In this document: piece after piece, positions 42,707-50,347 of the stretch
How the letters are laid out: each line of letters begins with the position of its first letter
How positions within the stretch are numbered: the stretch's first letter is position 1
DNA from: Cellulosimicrobium cellulans
Lineage (GTDB): Bacteria > Actinomycetota > Actinomycetes > Actinomycetales > Cellulomonadaceae
Assembly: GCF_007679345.1 (NCBI RefSeq)
Contig: NZ_VEGH01000002.1
Location: 248,001 to 312,000 of the forward strand
Direction: 5' to 3'
DNA: 64,000 nucleotides
The notes under the pieces: generated by a model
Told to the model about the DNA's origin: nothing
What the model saw: the letters and a program-made list of their open reading frames with translations, nothing else
The model's database searches: none
Program-made: the position numbers and the translations under genes

Positions 42707-43969
42707 TCAGCCCAGCATCGCGTCGGCCGAGGCGGCGGCGTCGTCCAGCGCCTCCTGCGCGGACTTCTGCCCGAGCAGCGCGGCCTGGATCTCCGGAGCG
42801 AGGACGCCCATCACCTCGCGCGCGTGCTCGTTGACCGGGCCGACCGTGGTGTCGGGGATGGTCTGCTCGATCGCCCCGTACACCGGGTCGTCGGCGTAGA
42901 GCTCGCCCGTCGAGGAGAGCGGGGAGAACATCTTCGCGGTGGTGACGAACTCCGTGACCGGGTCGGCCGAGGTGACGAAGTCGATCCACGCGCCCGCGGC
43001 GGCCTTGTTCTCCGAGCCCTTCAGCATCGACAGCGACCCGACCGTGCCGTAGCCGACCGTCTCCTCGTGGGTCAGCGGCGGCTGGATGACGATGTTCTCC
43101 GTGCCCCAGTAGGACTCGACGTCCGCCGGGCCGGACTGCCAGGTGCAGGCGACCTTGTTCTGCGCGAGCGCGGTCTGCTCGATGCTCGGGGTGGTGGTGA
43201 TCAGGTCGGGCTCCAGGTAGCCGCCCTCGTTGAGCTCGACCAGGAACTCGAGCGCCTCGACGCCCTCGTCGGAGTTGAACGCCACCGACGTGCCGTCCTC
43301 GCTGAACACGTCGCCGCCCGCCTGCCACAGCAGGGGGTAGAACGTCATGTTCAGCGTGACCTCGGGCGAGCCCCAGTAGTTGGTCGCGTAGATGCCCTGC
43401 TCGGCGAGCTCGGGCGCGAGGTCGAGCAGGTCGTCCCACGTGGCCGGGTACTCGGTGGCGCCGATGGCGTCGAACGCGGCCTTGTCGCACACCAGCGGGT
43501 TGGAGCTGGTCAGCAGGGGCGCCCCGAGCATCTGGCCGTCGACCGTGATCGAGTCGGCGACGTTGGGGAGGATGTCGGCGACGTGCTCCGCGGACAGGTA
43601 GTCGTCGACCGGCTCGATCGACGACTGGTACGTCGCCAGCTGGTCGGGGATCAGGTAGACGACGTCCGGGCCGGTGCCCGACGCGATGGCGGTGGTGAGC
43701 GACTCGTCGCGGCCGGCCCACGGGTACACCTGGACGGTCACGTCGACGTCCGGGTTCTCCTCGGTGAACGCCGCGACCTGCGCGTCCCAGAAGCCGGTGT
43801 GCGCGGCCTCGTCCGCGATGATCGGGTAGATCCACATCGTCACCTCGCCGGACAGCGCGCCGTCCTCGCCACCGCCGGCGGAGCCGCCGTCGGAGGAGGA
43901 GGAACAGCCGGCGAGCAGGACGGTGCAGGCGGCTCCGGCCGCCACCAGCGACTTCGTCGCGAGTCTCAT
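42707..43969 (-). CDS. Sugar-binding lipoprotein of ABC importer
   Basis: A 420-residue extracellular solute-binding protein (family 1). Signal peptide with lipobox VLLAGC, lipidated Cys at 22, followed by a Ser/Gly-rich linker. WIYPIIADEAAHTGFWDAQVAAFTEENPDVDVTVQVYPW and a GTGPDVVYL segment are typical of carbohydrate-binding members; several surface Trp and Tyr (YWGSPE, WQSGPADVESYW) could stack on a sugar. It is the first transport gene and follows the Gfo/Idh gene by 91 bases. AGGAGATG-type sequence precedes the ATG. Confidence 0.9.
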   Translation of the reverse strand: MRLATKSLVAAGAACTVLLAGCSSSSDGGSAGGGEDGALSGEVTMWIYPIIADEAAHTGFWDAQVAAFTEENPDVDVTVQVYPWAGRDESLTTAIASGTGPDVVYLIPDQLATYQSSIEPVDDYLSAEHVADILPNVADSITVDGQMLGAPLLTSSNPLVCDKAAFDAIGATEYPATWDDLLDLAPELAEQGIYATNYWGSPEVTLNMTFYPLLWQAGGDVFSEDGTSVAFNSDEGVEALEFLVELNEGGYLEPDLITTTPSIEQTALAQNKVACTWQSGPADVESYWGTENIVIQPPLTHEETVGYGTVGSLSMLKGSENKAAAGAWIDFVTSADPVTEFVTTAKMFSPLSSTGELYADDPVYGAIEQTIPDTTVGPVNEHAREVMGVLAPEIQAALLGQKSAQEALDDAAASADAMLG

Positions 43970-44060
43970 CGCATCTCCTTGGTCAGGACCCTGGGGTCGG
44001 GGGAAGGCAGGGACTGCTGGGGGACGTGCGGGTGGTGCGTGGTGCCCCGGTCGGCGGCCG

Positions 44061-45464
44061 TCACGCGGCGCCCACCTCCCGGACCTGGCCGGTGCGGCGC
44101 GCCTGCTCGGCGGCGAACACGACGAGGTGGCTGTCGAGGGACTCGGCCGCGCCGGACCGGACCCAGGTGCGGTCGCCGGTGGCGACCGCCGCGGTGAAGG
44201 CGTCCATCAGGCCGGCGTCGCCGCCGCCGTGGCCGTCCGCGGCGTTCGACCCCGCGGTGCCGGTGTCGAGCACGCGGACGGTGTTGTCGCGGAAGTCCAC
44301 GACCCGCACCCGCTCGCCGTCGCCCTCCAGCGACCCGTGGGTGCCGAACACCCGGGTCTGCCGGTGGGTCTGCTCCGAGAACGCCGTCATGGTGAACGTG
44401 GCCGCGGCGCCGCCCTCGAGCCGCATCGCGACCACCTGGTGGTCGACGACGTCGTTGTCGCAGTCCCAGACGCACCGCCCGTACGGCCCGGTGCGCAGCG
44501 CGTCGACGACCCCCTGCTCGTCGGTGCGCGGCGTGACGACCGTGACCGGCCACACCGGGCCGTCGGCCCGCAGCGTGCCCAGGTAGAGCCGGGGCGCGGA
44601 GTAGGGGCAGGTCGGCTCGAGCGCGCAGTCGAGGCACCGGTCCGCCGCACCGGCCGGCCGGTTCTCGGGGCGGAACTCCGTCAGCGACCCGAAGGAGGAG
44701 ACGGACTCGACCCGCAGGCCGGTCACGTAGCGGATCCAGTCGACGTCGTGGCACGACTTCGCCAGCAGCATCGGCGCCGACTCGTCCTCCCGCCGCCAGG
44801 GGCCGCGCACGTACGAGTGCGCCATGTGCCACCAGCCGACCGGCTCCAGGTGCTGCACGTCGACCACCCGGCCGAGGACGCCGGAGTCGACGACCTCCTT
44901 CACCAGGTCGGTGTACGGCGTGTACCGCAGGACGTGGCACACCCCGAACAGCACGCCGGCGCGCTCGATCGCGGCGACGATCCGCCGGCAGTCCGCCTCG
45001 GTGGGCGCGATCGGCTTCTCGAGCAGCACCGCGTAGCCCAGGGCCGCGAAGGCCTCCGCCGGCTCCGCGTGGTCCCGGTCCTGGGTGGCGATGACCACCA
45101 TGTCCGCGACCCGGCCCTGCGCGGCGAGATCGCGCCAGTCCGCGTAGTGCGCGACGCCGGGGTCGCCCGCCGCCACGAGGTCGCGCCGGTGGCGCTGGGG
45201 GTCCGCGACCGCCACCAGCCGGGCCCGGCCGGGGTGCTCGCGCGCCCACGAGAGGTACGTCTGGCCGCGGTTGCCCGCACCCACCAGCGCCACGGTGACC
45301 GGCGGGAGGCCGGCCACGGCGTCGGCGGGCTGCCGTCGCGGGGACCGCCGCCAGGTGCCCGGCGCGGGGGCGGCAGGCGCCGTGGGCGACCGCGTCCCGG
45401 AGGGCGCGGCGGCGTCCGCGGGCGCACCCGCCGTGCCGCGGGACGTCTCGCTGCTCGTTGCCAT
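44061..45464 (-). CDS. Gfo/Idh/MocA-family oxidoreductase
   Basis: A 467-residue NAD(P)-dependent oxidoreductase. After a 54-residue Ala/Pro-rich extension comes VALVGAGNRGQTYLSWA (nucleotide binding), then VLLEKPIAPTEADC with the EKP motif, and HDVDWIRYVTG in the C-terminal domain. An inserted RCLDCALEPTCPYSA holds Cys-x2-Cys-x5-Cys that could bind metal; it is seen in a subgroup of the family. Likely oxidises a sugar hydroxyl as the first or second pathway step. The N-terminal extension is low-complexity, so the real start may be near the Rossmann motif. Two GGACTCGTC direct repeats lie 14-37 bases upstream. Confidence 0.85.
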   Translation of the reverse strand: MATSSETSRGTAGAPADAAAPSGTRSPTAPAAPAPGTWRRSPRRQPADAVAGLPPVTVALVGAGNRGQTYLSWAREHPGRARLVAVADPQRHRRDLVAAGDPGVAHYADWRDLAAQGRVADMVVIATQDRDHAEPAEAFAALGYAVLLEKPIAPTEADCRRIVAAIERAGVLFGVCHVLRYTPYTDLVKEVVDSGVLGRVVDVQHLEPVGWWHMAHSYVRGPWRREDESAPMLLAKSCHDVDWIRYVTGLRVESVSSFGSLTEFRPENRPAGAADRCLDCALEPTCPYSAPRLYLGTLRADGPVWPVTVVTPRTDEQGVVDALRTGPYGRCVWDCDNDVVDHQVVAMRLEGGAAATFTMTAFSEQTHRQTRVFGTHGSLEGDGERVRVVDFRDNTVRVLDTGTAGSNAADGHGGGDAGLMDAFTAAVATGDRTWVRSGAAESLDSHLVVFAAEQARRTGQVREVGAA

Positions 45465-45477
45465 GCCGACCGCCTGG

Positions 45478-45501
45478 GGACTCGTCGCGTCTGGACTCGT
45501 C
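45478..45501. repeat. Direct repeat upstream of the catabolic operon
   Basis: GGACTCGTC occurs at 45478-45486 and again at 45493-45501, 15 bases apart, just upstream of the Gfo/Idh gene that opens the operon. Possible regulator site; may be chance in GC-rich sequence. Confidence 0.3.
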
Positions 45502-45644
45502 CGCGCGGTGCGCGTCGTGGCGTCGGGGGCGGTGCTGGCGGTCGTCCTCCCCGTCGAGGGCGACCGTCTGGCGGAGCGCAGGGGGCTGGCCTGCGTCGCG
45601 ACGACCCTCCCGGGCTGGGGCGGGTCGTGCAGTGGGACGGGACG

Positions 45645-46511
45645 CTAGCCCGGGGGCGCCGGTCCGTCAACCACCTCGGGACCGCCGACCGTGGTCACCG
45701 CGGGGGCGTCCGGGTCGTACCCGAGGTCGCGCGAGATGCGCCCGGCCGCGTCCCGCACCGTGCGGCCGAGCTCCTGGTAGTGCCAGGACGGCTGGTCGAG
45801 CTTGAGGCCGGTGATCGAGATCGCCCCGACGCACGCGCCGTCGTGCCCGAGCAGCGGCGAGCCGATGCAGAACACCCCCTCGGCGTCCTCCTCGTCGTCG
45901 ATCGCATAGCCCTGGGCGCGGCTCTCGGCCAAGTGGGCGACCAGCGTCCCGGCGTCGGTGATCGTGCGGGACGTGCGGCGCAGCAGGCCGACGCGACCCA
46001 CCAGCTCCCGGACCTGCTCCGGGGGCAGGCAGGACAGGATCGCCTTGCCCAGCCCGGTGGAGTGCGGCAGCTCGTGGCTGCCCATCCGCAGGTCGAGCCG
46101 GACCCGCTCGTTCCCCCCGACCTGGTCGATGACGACCGCCTGGTCCTGCACGAGGGTCGCCAGCCGCGCGGTCGCGGCCGTGGTGCGGGCGAGCGCGACG
46201 AGGTGCGGGCGCGCGACGTCCCGCAGCGACGTCTGCGCGAGGGCCTGCGAGCCGAGCCGCGCGAGCGCCATGCCGAGCCGGTACCGCCGCGACATGCCCG
46301 CACCGTCGTCGGCGACCAGGCCCCGGCGGGTCAGCGTGTACAGCGTCGCGAAGGCCGCGCTCTTGGACAGGCCGAGCGCCTGGCCGATCTCGGTCACCGA
46401 CATGCCCTCGCCGGGCGGGCGCGCGGCGAGCAGCTCGAGGACGTCGACGGCACGGGCCACCGAGCGCACCCAGTACCGGGAGTCCTCGGGCTCGGGCGGG
46501 CTGGGCTCCAT
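45645..46511 (-). CDS. IclR-family transcriptional regulator
   Basis: A 288-residue regulator. Winged-helix N-terminal domain: VRSVARAVDVLELLAARPPGEGMSVTEIGQALGLSKSAAFATLYTLTRRGLV (about 18-70). C-terminal effector domain includes STGLGKAILSCLPPEQVRELV and IDDEEDAEGVFCIGSPLLGHDGACVGAISITG. IclR proteins respond to small organic acids, often pathway intermediates. It is upstream of and in line with the catabolic operon and divergent from 46689, so it is the obvious local controller. GGGGAGA lies 5 bases before the ATG. Confidence 0.9.
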   Translation of the reverse strand: MEPSPPEPEDSRYWVRSVARAVDVLELLAARPPGEGMSVTEIGQALGLSKSAAFATLYTLTRRGLVADDGAGMSRRYRLGMALARLGSQALAQTSLRDVARPHLVALARTTAATARLATLVQDQAVVIDQVGGNERVRLDLRMGSHELPHSTGLGKAILSCLPPEQVRELVGRVGLLRRTSRTITDAGTLVAHLAESRAQGYAIDDEEDAEGVFCIGSPLLGHDGACVGAISITGLKLDQPSWHYQELGRTVRDAAGRISRDLGYDPDAPAVTTVGGPEVVDGPAPPG

Positions 46512-46570
46512 GCGGTCTCCCCTGCTGGCCGGGGCGCCGCGCCGGCGCCGTGCTGCCAGGCTAGCCGCTG

Positions 46571-46585
46571 TTCGGTATCGCCGAC
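46571..46585. promoter_or_regulatory. IclR operator candidate 1
   Basis: TTCGG-TATCG-CCGAC, between iclR and the divergent gene. It overlaps the spacer and -35 position of an iclR promoter whose -10 would be TAGCCT (complement of 46558-46563), a position suited to autorepression. Confidence 0.5.
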
Positions 46586-46659
46586 TAGTGTCGTCGCCAG
46601 CCGCGCGGGCCGCCCGGGCGGCGCGGCCGGGCCGATGAGGCGGAGCGCCGCGAAAACCG

Positions 46660-46674
46660 TTCGGCACTCGCGAA
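46660..46674. promoter_or_regulatory. IclR operator candidate 2
   Basis: TTCGG-CACTC-GCGAA, 14 bases before the GTG of the Gfo/Idh-like gene at 46689. Same half-site and 5-base spacing as the sites at 46571, 47675 and 47765. Confidence 0.5.
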
Positions 46675-46688
46675 CGAGGGGTGGTGCA

Positions 46689-47552
46689 GTGCGACTGGCG
46701 ATCGTCGGCGCGGCGTCCTCGCACGTCGACCAGGTCCTGCGGCTCGCGCGCGCGGACGCCCTCGGCCTGGAGGTCGACGTCGTCGTCGTGGCCGCCCCCG
46801 ACGCCGAGCCGGTGCCGGACGACCGCCTGGCCGCGCTCGGGGTCCCGGGCGCGCCGGTGGTGCGGACGGGGGGCCCGGCGGCCACGGCGCGCGCCGTGGT
46901 GCGGCACGGGGCGGACGCGGTGCTGGTCGCCACCCGGGACGCCGCCGGCCACCGGGCCCTGACGGCGGCGCTCCTGCGCGCGGACCTCCCCGTGCTGGTG
47001 GACAAGCCCTTCACCGCCGACCCCGACGACGCCGCGGCCCTGGTGGCGCTCGCGGCGGCGCGCGGCGTCGGGCTGACCAGCGCCTCGGCGCTGCGGTTCC
47101 ACGCGGGCGCGACGGCGCTCGCCGCGCGCTGGCGCCCGGCGCCCGGCGGCCTGGCCGTCCACGCCGCCGGTCCGGCCGACCCCACCTCGCCGCACGGCGG
47201 CCTCGCGTTCGCGGCGGTGCACGTCGTCGAGCTCGCCATGGCCGTCCTGCGCGACCGGCCCGCCGGGCCCGTGTCCGTGGCCGCGGCGGCCGGGGTGCGG
47301 ACGGCGGTCGTGCCCGCGGGCCGCGACGTCGCGACGATCACGGTGACGACCCCGCTCGATCGCGCGAGCACCCCGTACCACCTCGCCGTCACGGGCCCGG
47401 CCGGCCGCGAGGACCTCCGGGTGGACCTGGCGGACGACTACCTGGGGCCGGTGCTCGCCCGGTTCGTGGCCGGCGTCCGGACCGGCGTCGTCGCACCCTC
47501 CGGCGCCGCGCTGGTCGACTCCGTCCGGGTCCTCGCCGCGCTGTGCGCGTGA
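46689..47552 (+). CDS. Gfo/Idh/MocA-like dinucleotide-binding protein
   Basis: A 287-residue protein, shorter than the 320-400 usual for the family. It has RLAIVGAASSHVDQVLRLARAD at the N-terminus, ADAVLVATRDAAGHRALTAALLRADLPVLVDKPFTADPDDA (DKP in place of EKP) near 100, and a reduced C-terminal domain. The usual catalytic His region of the C-terminal domain reads HVVELAMAVL. Divergent from iclR and probably under its control; it may act on the same substrate as the operon. GTG start with GAGGGGTGG about 6 bases upstream. Confidence 0.75.
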   Translation: MRLAIVGAASSHVDQVLRLARADALGLEVDVVVVAAPDAEPVPDDRLAALGVPGAPVVRTGGPAATARAVVRHGADAVLVATRDAAGHRALTAALLRADLPVLVDKPFTADPDDAAALVALAAARGVGLTSASALRFHAGATALAARWRPAPGGLAVHAAGPADPTSPHGGLAFAAVHVVELAMAVLRDRPAGPVSVAAAAGVRTAVVPAGRDVATITVTTPLDRASTPYHLAVTGPAGREDLRVDLADDYLGPVLARFVAGVRTGVVAPSGAALVDSVRVLAALCA

Positions 47553-47568
47553 CGGGGCCGGACGCGGC

Positions 47569-47601
47569 GGAGGGCAGCACCCGGTCGGGGTGCTGCCCTC
47601 C
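47569..47601 (+). terminator. Strong terminator hairpin after the Gfo/Idh-like gene
   Basis: GGAGGGCAGCACCC (47569-47582) and GGGTGCTGCCCTCC (47588-47601) form a perfect 14-bp stem with a 5-base loop, 16 bases after the stop. Confidence 0.8.
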
Positions 47602-47674
47602 AGGGGTGCGGTCCAGCCCGGCCGCGGCCCCGAGTACTGCCTCGCGCTCCGCCAAGAGCACTTACCAAACGCCA

Positions 47675-47689
47675 TTCGGCACAACCGAA
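47675..47689. promoter_or_regulatory. IclR operator candidate 3 (no promoter apparent)
   Basis: TTCGG-CACAA-CCGAA, a perfect inverted repeat in the gap between two converging genes, where no start codon is nearby. Confidence 0.45.
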
Positions 47690-47764
47690 CGGACGCTTCA
47701 TTCAAGCGCTCGGTCCCCGGCGGGGCAAGGGCTGGGCGTTACGGTTCTGTAAAGCCTGTCGGTG

Positions 47765-47779
47765 TTCGGCAGAGCCGAA
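47765..47779. promoter_or_regulatory. IclR operator candidate 4 (no promoter apparent)
   Basis: TTCGG-CAGAG-CCGAA, part of the 17-base palindrome GTTCGGCAGAGCCGAAC, 8 bases beyond the stop of the beta-helix gene. Centre is 90 bases from site 3. Confidence 0.45.
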
Positions 47780-47786
47780 CCCGCTC

Positions 47787-50015
47787 TCACACGACGAGGT
47801 TGCCGTCCGTGAGCACCCGGTCACCCGTCGCCGGGAGCGCCGTGCGGACGACCCCCCGCTCGACGTTCGCCGTGTGCAGGAGGGAGGAGCCGGCCCCGAA
47901 CGCGCCGTCGCCCAGCTCCAGGCGCCCGCCCTCGAAGGTGCACCCGGTCGCCCGGTAGTGGTTCGTCCCGCCCGTCAGCGCCACGTGCGCGACCTCGGCC
48001 GAGCCGACGGCCGACGTGCAGCCGTCGAAGGACCACGTCGACGTCCCGGCGCCGGCGGCCCGGCCGAACACCACCCCCGACGCCGGCGCACCGGTCACCC
48101 GGGAGCCCCCGGTCACCGCCAGGGTCTGGTCGCCGGTGCCCGCGAGCAGGACACCCGTCCCGTCCAGCACGGTGCCGTCGAGCACCAGCCGGGACGCGGC
48201 CACCGTGATCGCCGCGGCGCCCTCCCGCCCCGCCAGCGTGCAGCCCGTGAGCGTGAGCGGCCCGGTCCCCGCGAACAGCGCCGTCGCGCCGTCCAGCCCG
48301 GTGATCGTCGTGCGCACCAGGTGCACCGGCGTCGTCACGTTCGCCGCCACGAACGGCATCGACGCCTGCTGGTCGGCCAGCCCGATCACGCAGTCCTCGA
48401 TCACCGTCGGCCGCGCCGACAGGTCGGTGGCCTGCGACAGCTGGAACCGGCCGTCCACCCGGCACCCGCGCATCTGCAGCCCGTCGGCGTTCACCCACAT
48501 CCAGGAGACGTAGTCCGGCATGCTCGGGTCGCGCACCACCTGGCAGTCCTCCAGCGTGAGGTCGACGACGCCGACCCGCGCGAAGAACAGCGCCGCCACC
48601 TGCTGCCGGACCGTCACCCGCTTCGCGCGACCACCCCAGGTGGCACCCGAGTTGGCGAACGTCATCAGGCCCGAGTTCCCGACGTAGGTCAGGTCGTGCT
48701 CGTACTGGCCGTGCGTCACGAACGGACCCTGCACGTCGCCGTCGCCGTGGCAGTTCTCGACGGTCGAGTACGCGGCGCAGGTGAAGTCGTTCAGGTGCCG
48801 CGCGTTCGACGTCCGGCAGTCGACCACGTGCGCGTACAGGCAGGAGATCTGCTGGGTGAGGTAGCCCGCGCCGCCGAGGGTGACGCTCACCGGGTTGGCC
48901 AGCGAGCACTGCGACGTCACGTACGAGGTGTTCCAGCGCCGCATGACCACCGGCCAGAACGTGTGCTCGGCCTCCACCTGGTGCACGTCGCAGCGCGTCG
49001 CGTACTCGAAGGCGACCGGGTGCGAGCCGGTCACCTGGTCCGTGCCCGTCCCGCGGAACCGCATCCGCTGCACGGTGACCCGCTGGACGGGCTCGACCCG
49101 CGTGAACGTCAGCACCCGCCCGGCGTCCAGCGGCCACCCGGTCTTGTAGCCGAGCCGCACGTGCGTGCCGTCGACCAGCTGCGTCACCTGGACCAGGTAC
49201 ATCAGCTCGCGCTCGGCGCTGCCGCCCCCGGGCCGCGTGTCGGTCTGCACCGCGTACCAGTCCCCGACCGCGAACGCCGCCGAGTCCGGCACGGGCACGA
49301 TGTCGACCAGCTCGGGCAGCGGCGCGGCCAGGGTCGACGTGACCACCTGCTCCGTGACGGCGCCCCGGAAGAACAGCACCGCGGCGAACGGGTCGTTGGC
49401 CGCGGCCGGCTCGATCCCCTCCGTGGTGACCAGGCGGCCCCCGAAGTCCAGCACCAGGTCGGAGCGGGTGAACCGGTGCCGGCGCACGAAGTTCAGGTCC
49501 GTGTGCGCCTCGATGCGGTGCACGCCGGGGTCGCCGACCATCGCGTCGAGGGCGTCGTCCGCGGGGGTCGACGCGTCCAGGACGCCGAACTGCCGGAAGT
49601 CGAGCGTCCCGTCGTGCACCAGCAGCCAGCGCCCGCGGGCGCGCCGGTCGGACGCGATCACCGTCCCGCCGTTCGGCTCGGCGGTCGACCCGCCGTCCCA
49701 CCGCGCGACCATCCCGCCGCCGTCGCCCGGCGCCGCGTACCCCGCGACCAGGACGACGTCGCCCGCGGAGGGCGTGCGGCGCCGCAGGTCCGCGACGGTG
49801 GCGACGGTCGCCGCGGGGGCGGCGGACGCGGGCAGGGGCGGGGCGGCCGGGGCGGCGGACGCGCCGCGCGCGGACCCGAGCGCCACGGCGGTGGCGAGCA
49901 GGCCGGCGCCGCCGCCGCGCAGCAGCGCGCGGCGGGAGGACCGGGCCGGGACCGGGCCCGGCGCGCTCGGGGACGTCGGGCCGGGCGTGACGGTGTCGTC
50001 GGGGGTGGTGCGCAT
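47787..50015 (-). CDS. Tat-exported right-handed beta-helix protein
   Basis: A 742-residue exported protein. The twin-arginine signal is RSSRRALLRGGGAGLLATAVALG (about 25-48), then an Ala/Pro linker. The body carries the repeating short-strand pattern of parallel beta-helix proteins (for example VHLVRTTITGLDG, LTLTGCTLAGREG, LVLDGTVLDGTG near 550-620), like pectate-lyase-3 or phage-tailspike folds. It could be a polysaccharide lyase or hydrolase, but no catalytic motif is identifiable. Its position beside the sugar-acid operon suggests it may release the substrate that the importer takes up; this is inference. Confidence 0.75.
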   Translation of the reverse strand: MRTTPDDTVTPGPTSPSAPGPVPARSSRRALLRGGGAGLLATAVALGSARGASAAPAAPPLPASAAPAATVATVADLRRRTPSAGDVVLVAGYAAPGDGGGMVARWDGGSTAEPNGGTVIASDRRARGRWLLVHDGTLDFRQFGVLDASTPADDALDAMVGDPGVHRIEAHTDLNFVRRHRFTRSDLVLDFGGRLVTTEGIEPAAANDPFAAVLFFRGAVTEQVVTSTLAAPLPELVDIVPVPDSAAFAVGDWYAVQTDTRPGGGSAERELMYLVQVTQLVDGTHVRLGYKTGWPLDAGRVLTFTRVEPVQRVTVQRMRFRGTGTDQVTGSHPVAFEYATRCDVHQVEAEHTFWPVVMRRWNTSYVTSQCSLANPVSVTLGGAGYLTQQISCLYAHVVDCRTSNARHLNDFTCAAYSTVENCHGDGDVQGPFVTHGQYEHDLTYVGNSGLMTFANSGATWGGRAKRVTVRQQVAALFFARVGVVDLTLEDCQVVRDPSMPDYVSWMWVNADGLQMRGCRVDGRFQLSQATDLSARPTVIEDCVIGLADQQASMPFVAANVTTPVHLVRTTITGLDGATALFAGTGPLTLTGCTLAGREGAAAITVAASRLVLDGTVLDGTGVLLAGTGDQTLAVTGGSRVTGAPASGVVFGRAAGAGTSTWSFDGCTSAVGSAEVAHVALTGGTNHYRATGCTFEGGRLELGDGAFGAGSSLLHTANVERGVVRTALPATGDRVLTDGNLVV

Positions 50016-50146
50016 GCGAGGACCTCCAGGACGAGTCGGTGCGGACCGTCCGTGGGAGGTGCCGGGGGCGTGCGGTGGTGCGGGTGGCGGAGCGCCCGGG
50101 GCCGGGCGGCCGCGGCCTCGCGCCGGCGGGCGCCCGCGACCCGCCG

Positions 50147-50176
50147 AACGTAGGGCCGGCCCGGAGAGGGTGTCAA
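50147..50176 (-). promoter_or_regulatory. Promoter of the beta-helix gene with dyad
   Basis: Reading the minus strand, TTGACA (complement of 50171-50176), an 18-base spacer, and TACGTT (complement of 50147-50152). Just upstream is the palindrome TCGACCTCGGTCGA (50181-50194), flanked by GTGTCA (50170) and TGACAC (50195), a likely regulator site overlapping the -35 box. Confidence 0.55.
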
Positions 50177-50211
50177 CGGTTCGACCTCGGTCGATGACAC
50201 GTCAGGGGCAG

Positions 50212-50240
50212 TAGACGGCGCGCTCGTCGCGTCCTACTGT
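50212..50240 (+). promoter_or_regulatory. Promoter of metF-metE
   Basis: TAGACG (50212-50217), 17-base spacer, TACTGT (50235-50240). Transcription would begin near 50247, just at the 5' edge of the SAM riboswitch. Confidence 0.5.
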
Positions 50241-50248
50241 GGCGGAAC

Positions 50249-50339
50249 CCATCCAGAGCGACCGAGAGACCTGGCTCGTCGACGTCGCAGCAACCCCCCT
50301 CCTCACCGAGGGTGCGGGTGCTTCCGCCAGGACCGATGG
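50249..50339 (+). ncRNA. SAM (SAM-I type) riboswitch
   Basis: Leader of metF-metE. The core shows CCAGAGCGACCGAGAGACC, TGGCTCG, GACGTCGCAGCAACC and a following GC-rich hairpin (CCTCCTCACCGAGG), matching the S-box core AGAG..GGAG.GA..TGGC..GA....GCAACC. P1 is CCATC (50249-50253) with GATGG (50335-50339). The 3' strand of P1 contains part of the GGAG at 50338-50341 that serves metF, so SAM binding would hide the ribosome site; no terminator lies between aptamer and gene. A translational switch is therefore likely. Confidence 0.85.
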
Positions 50340-50347
50340 AGCTGACG

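Noticed and set aside
45271..45648. Plus-strand frame between iclR and the Gfo/Idh gene
   Set aside because: Antisense to the Gfo/Idh N-terminus and low-complexity; no ribosome site. Its presence does leave the Gfo/Idh start uncertain.
47438..47752. Short frames on both strands in the gap after the Gfo/Idh-like gene
   Set aside because: None has a good start signal or recognisable content; they overlap a terminator hairpin and the IclR-like sites.
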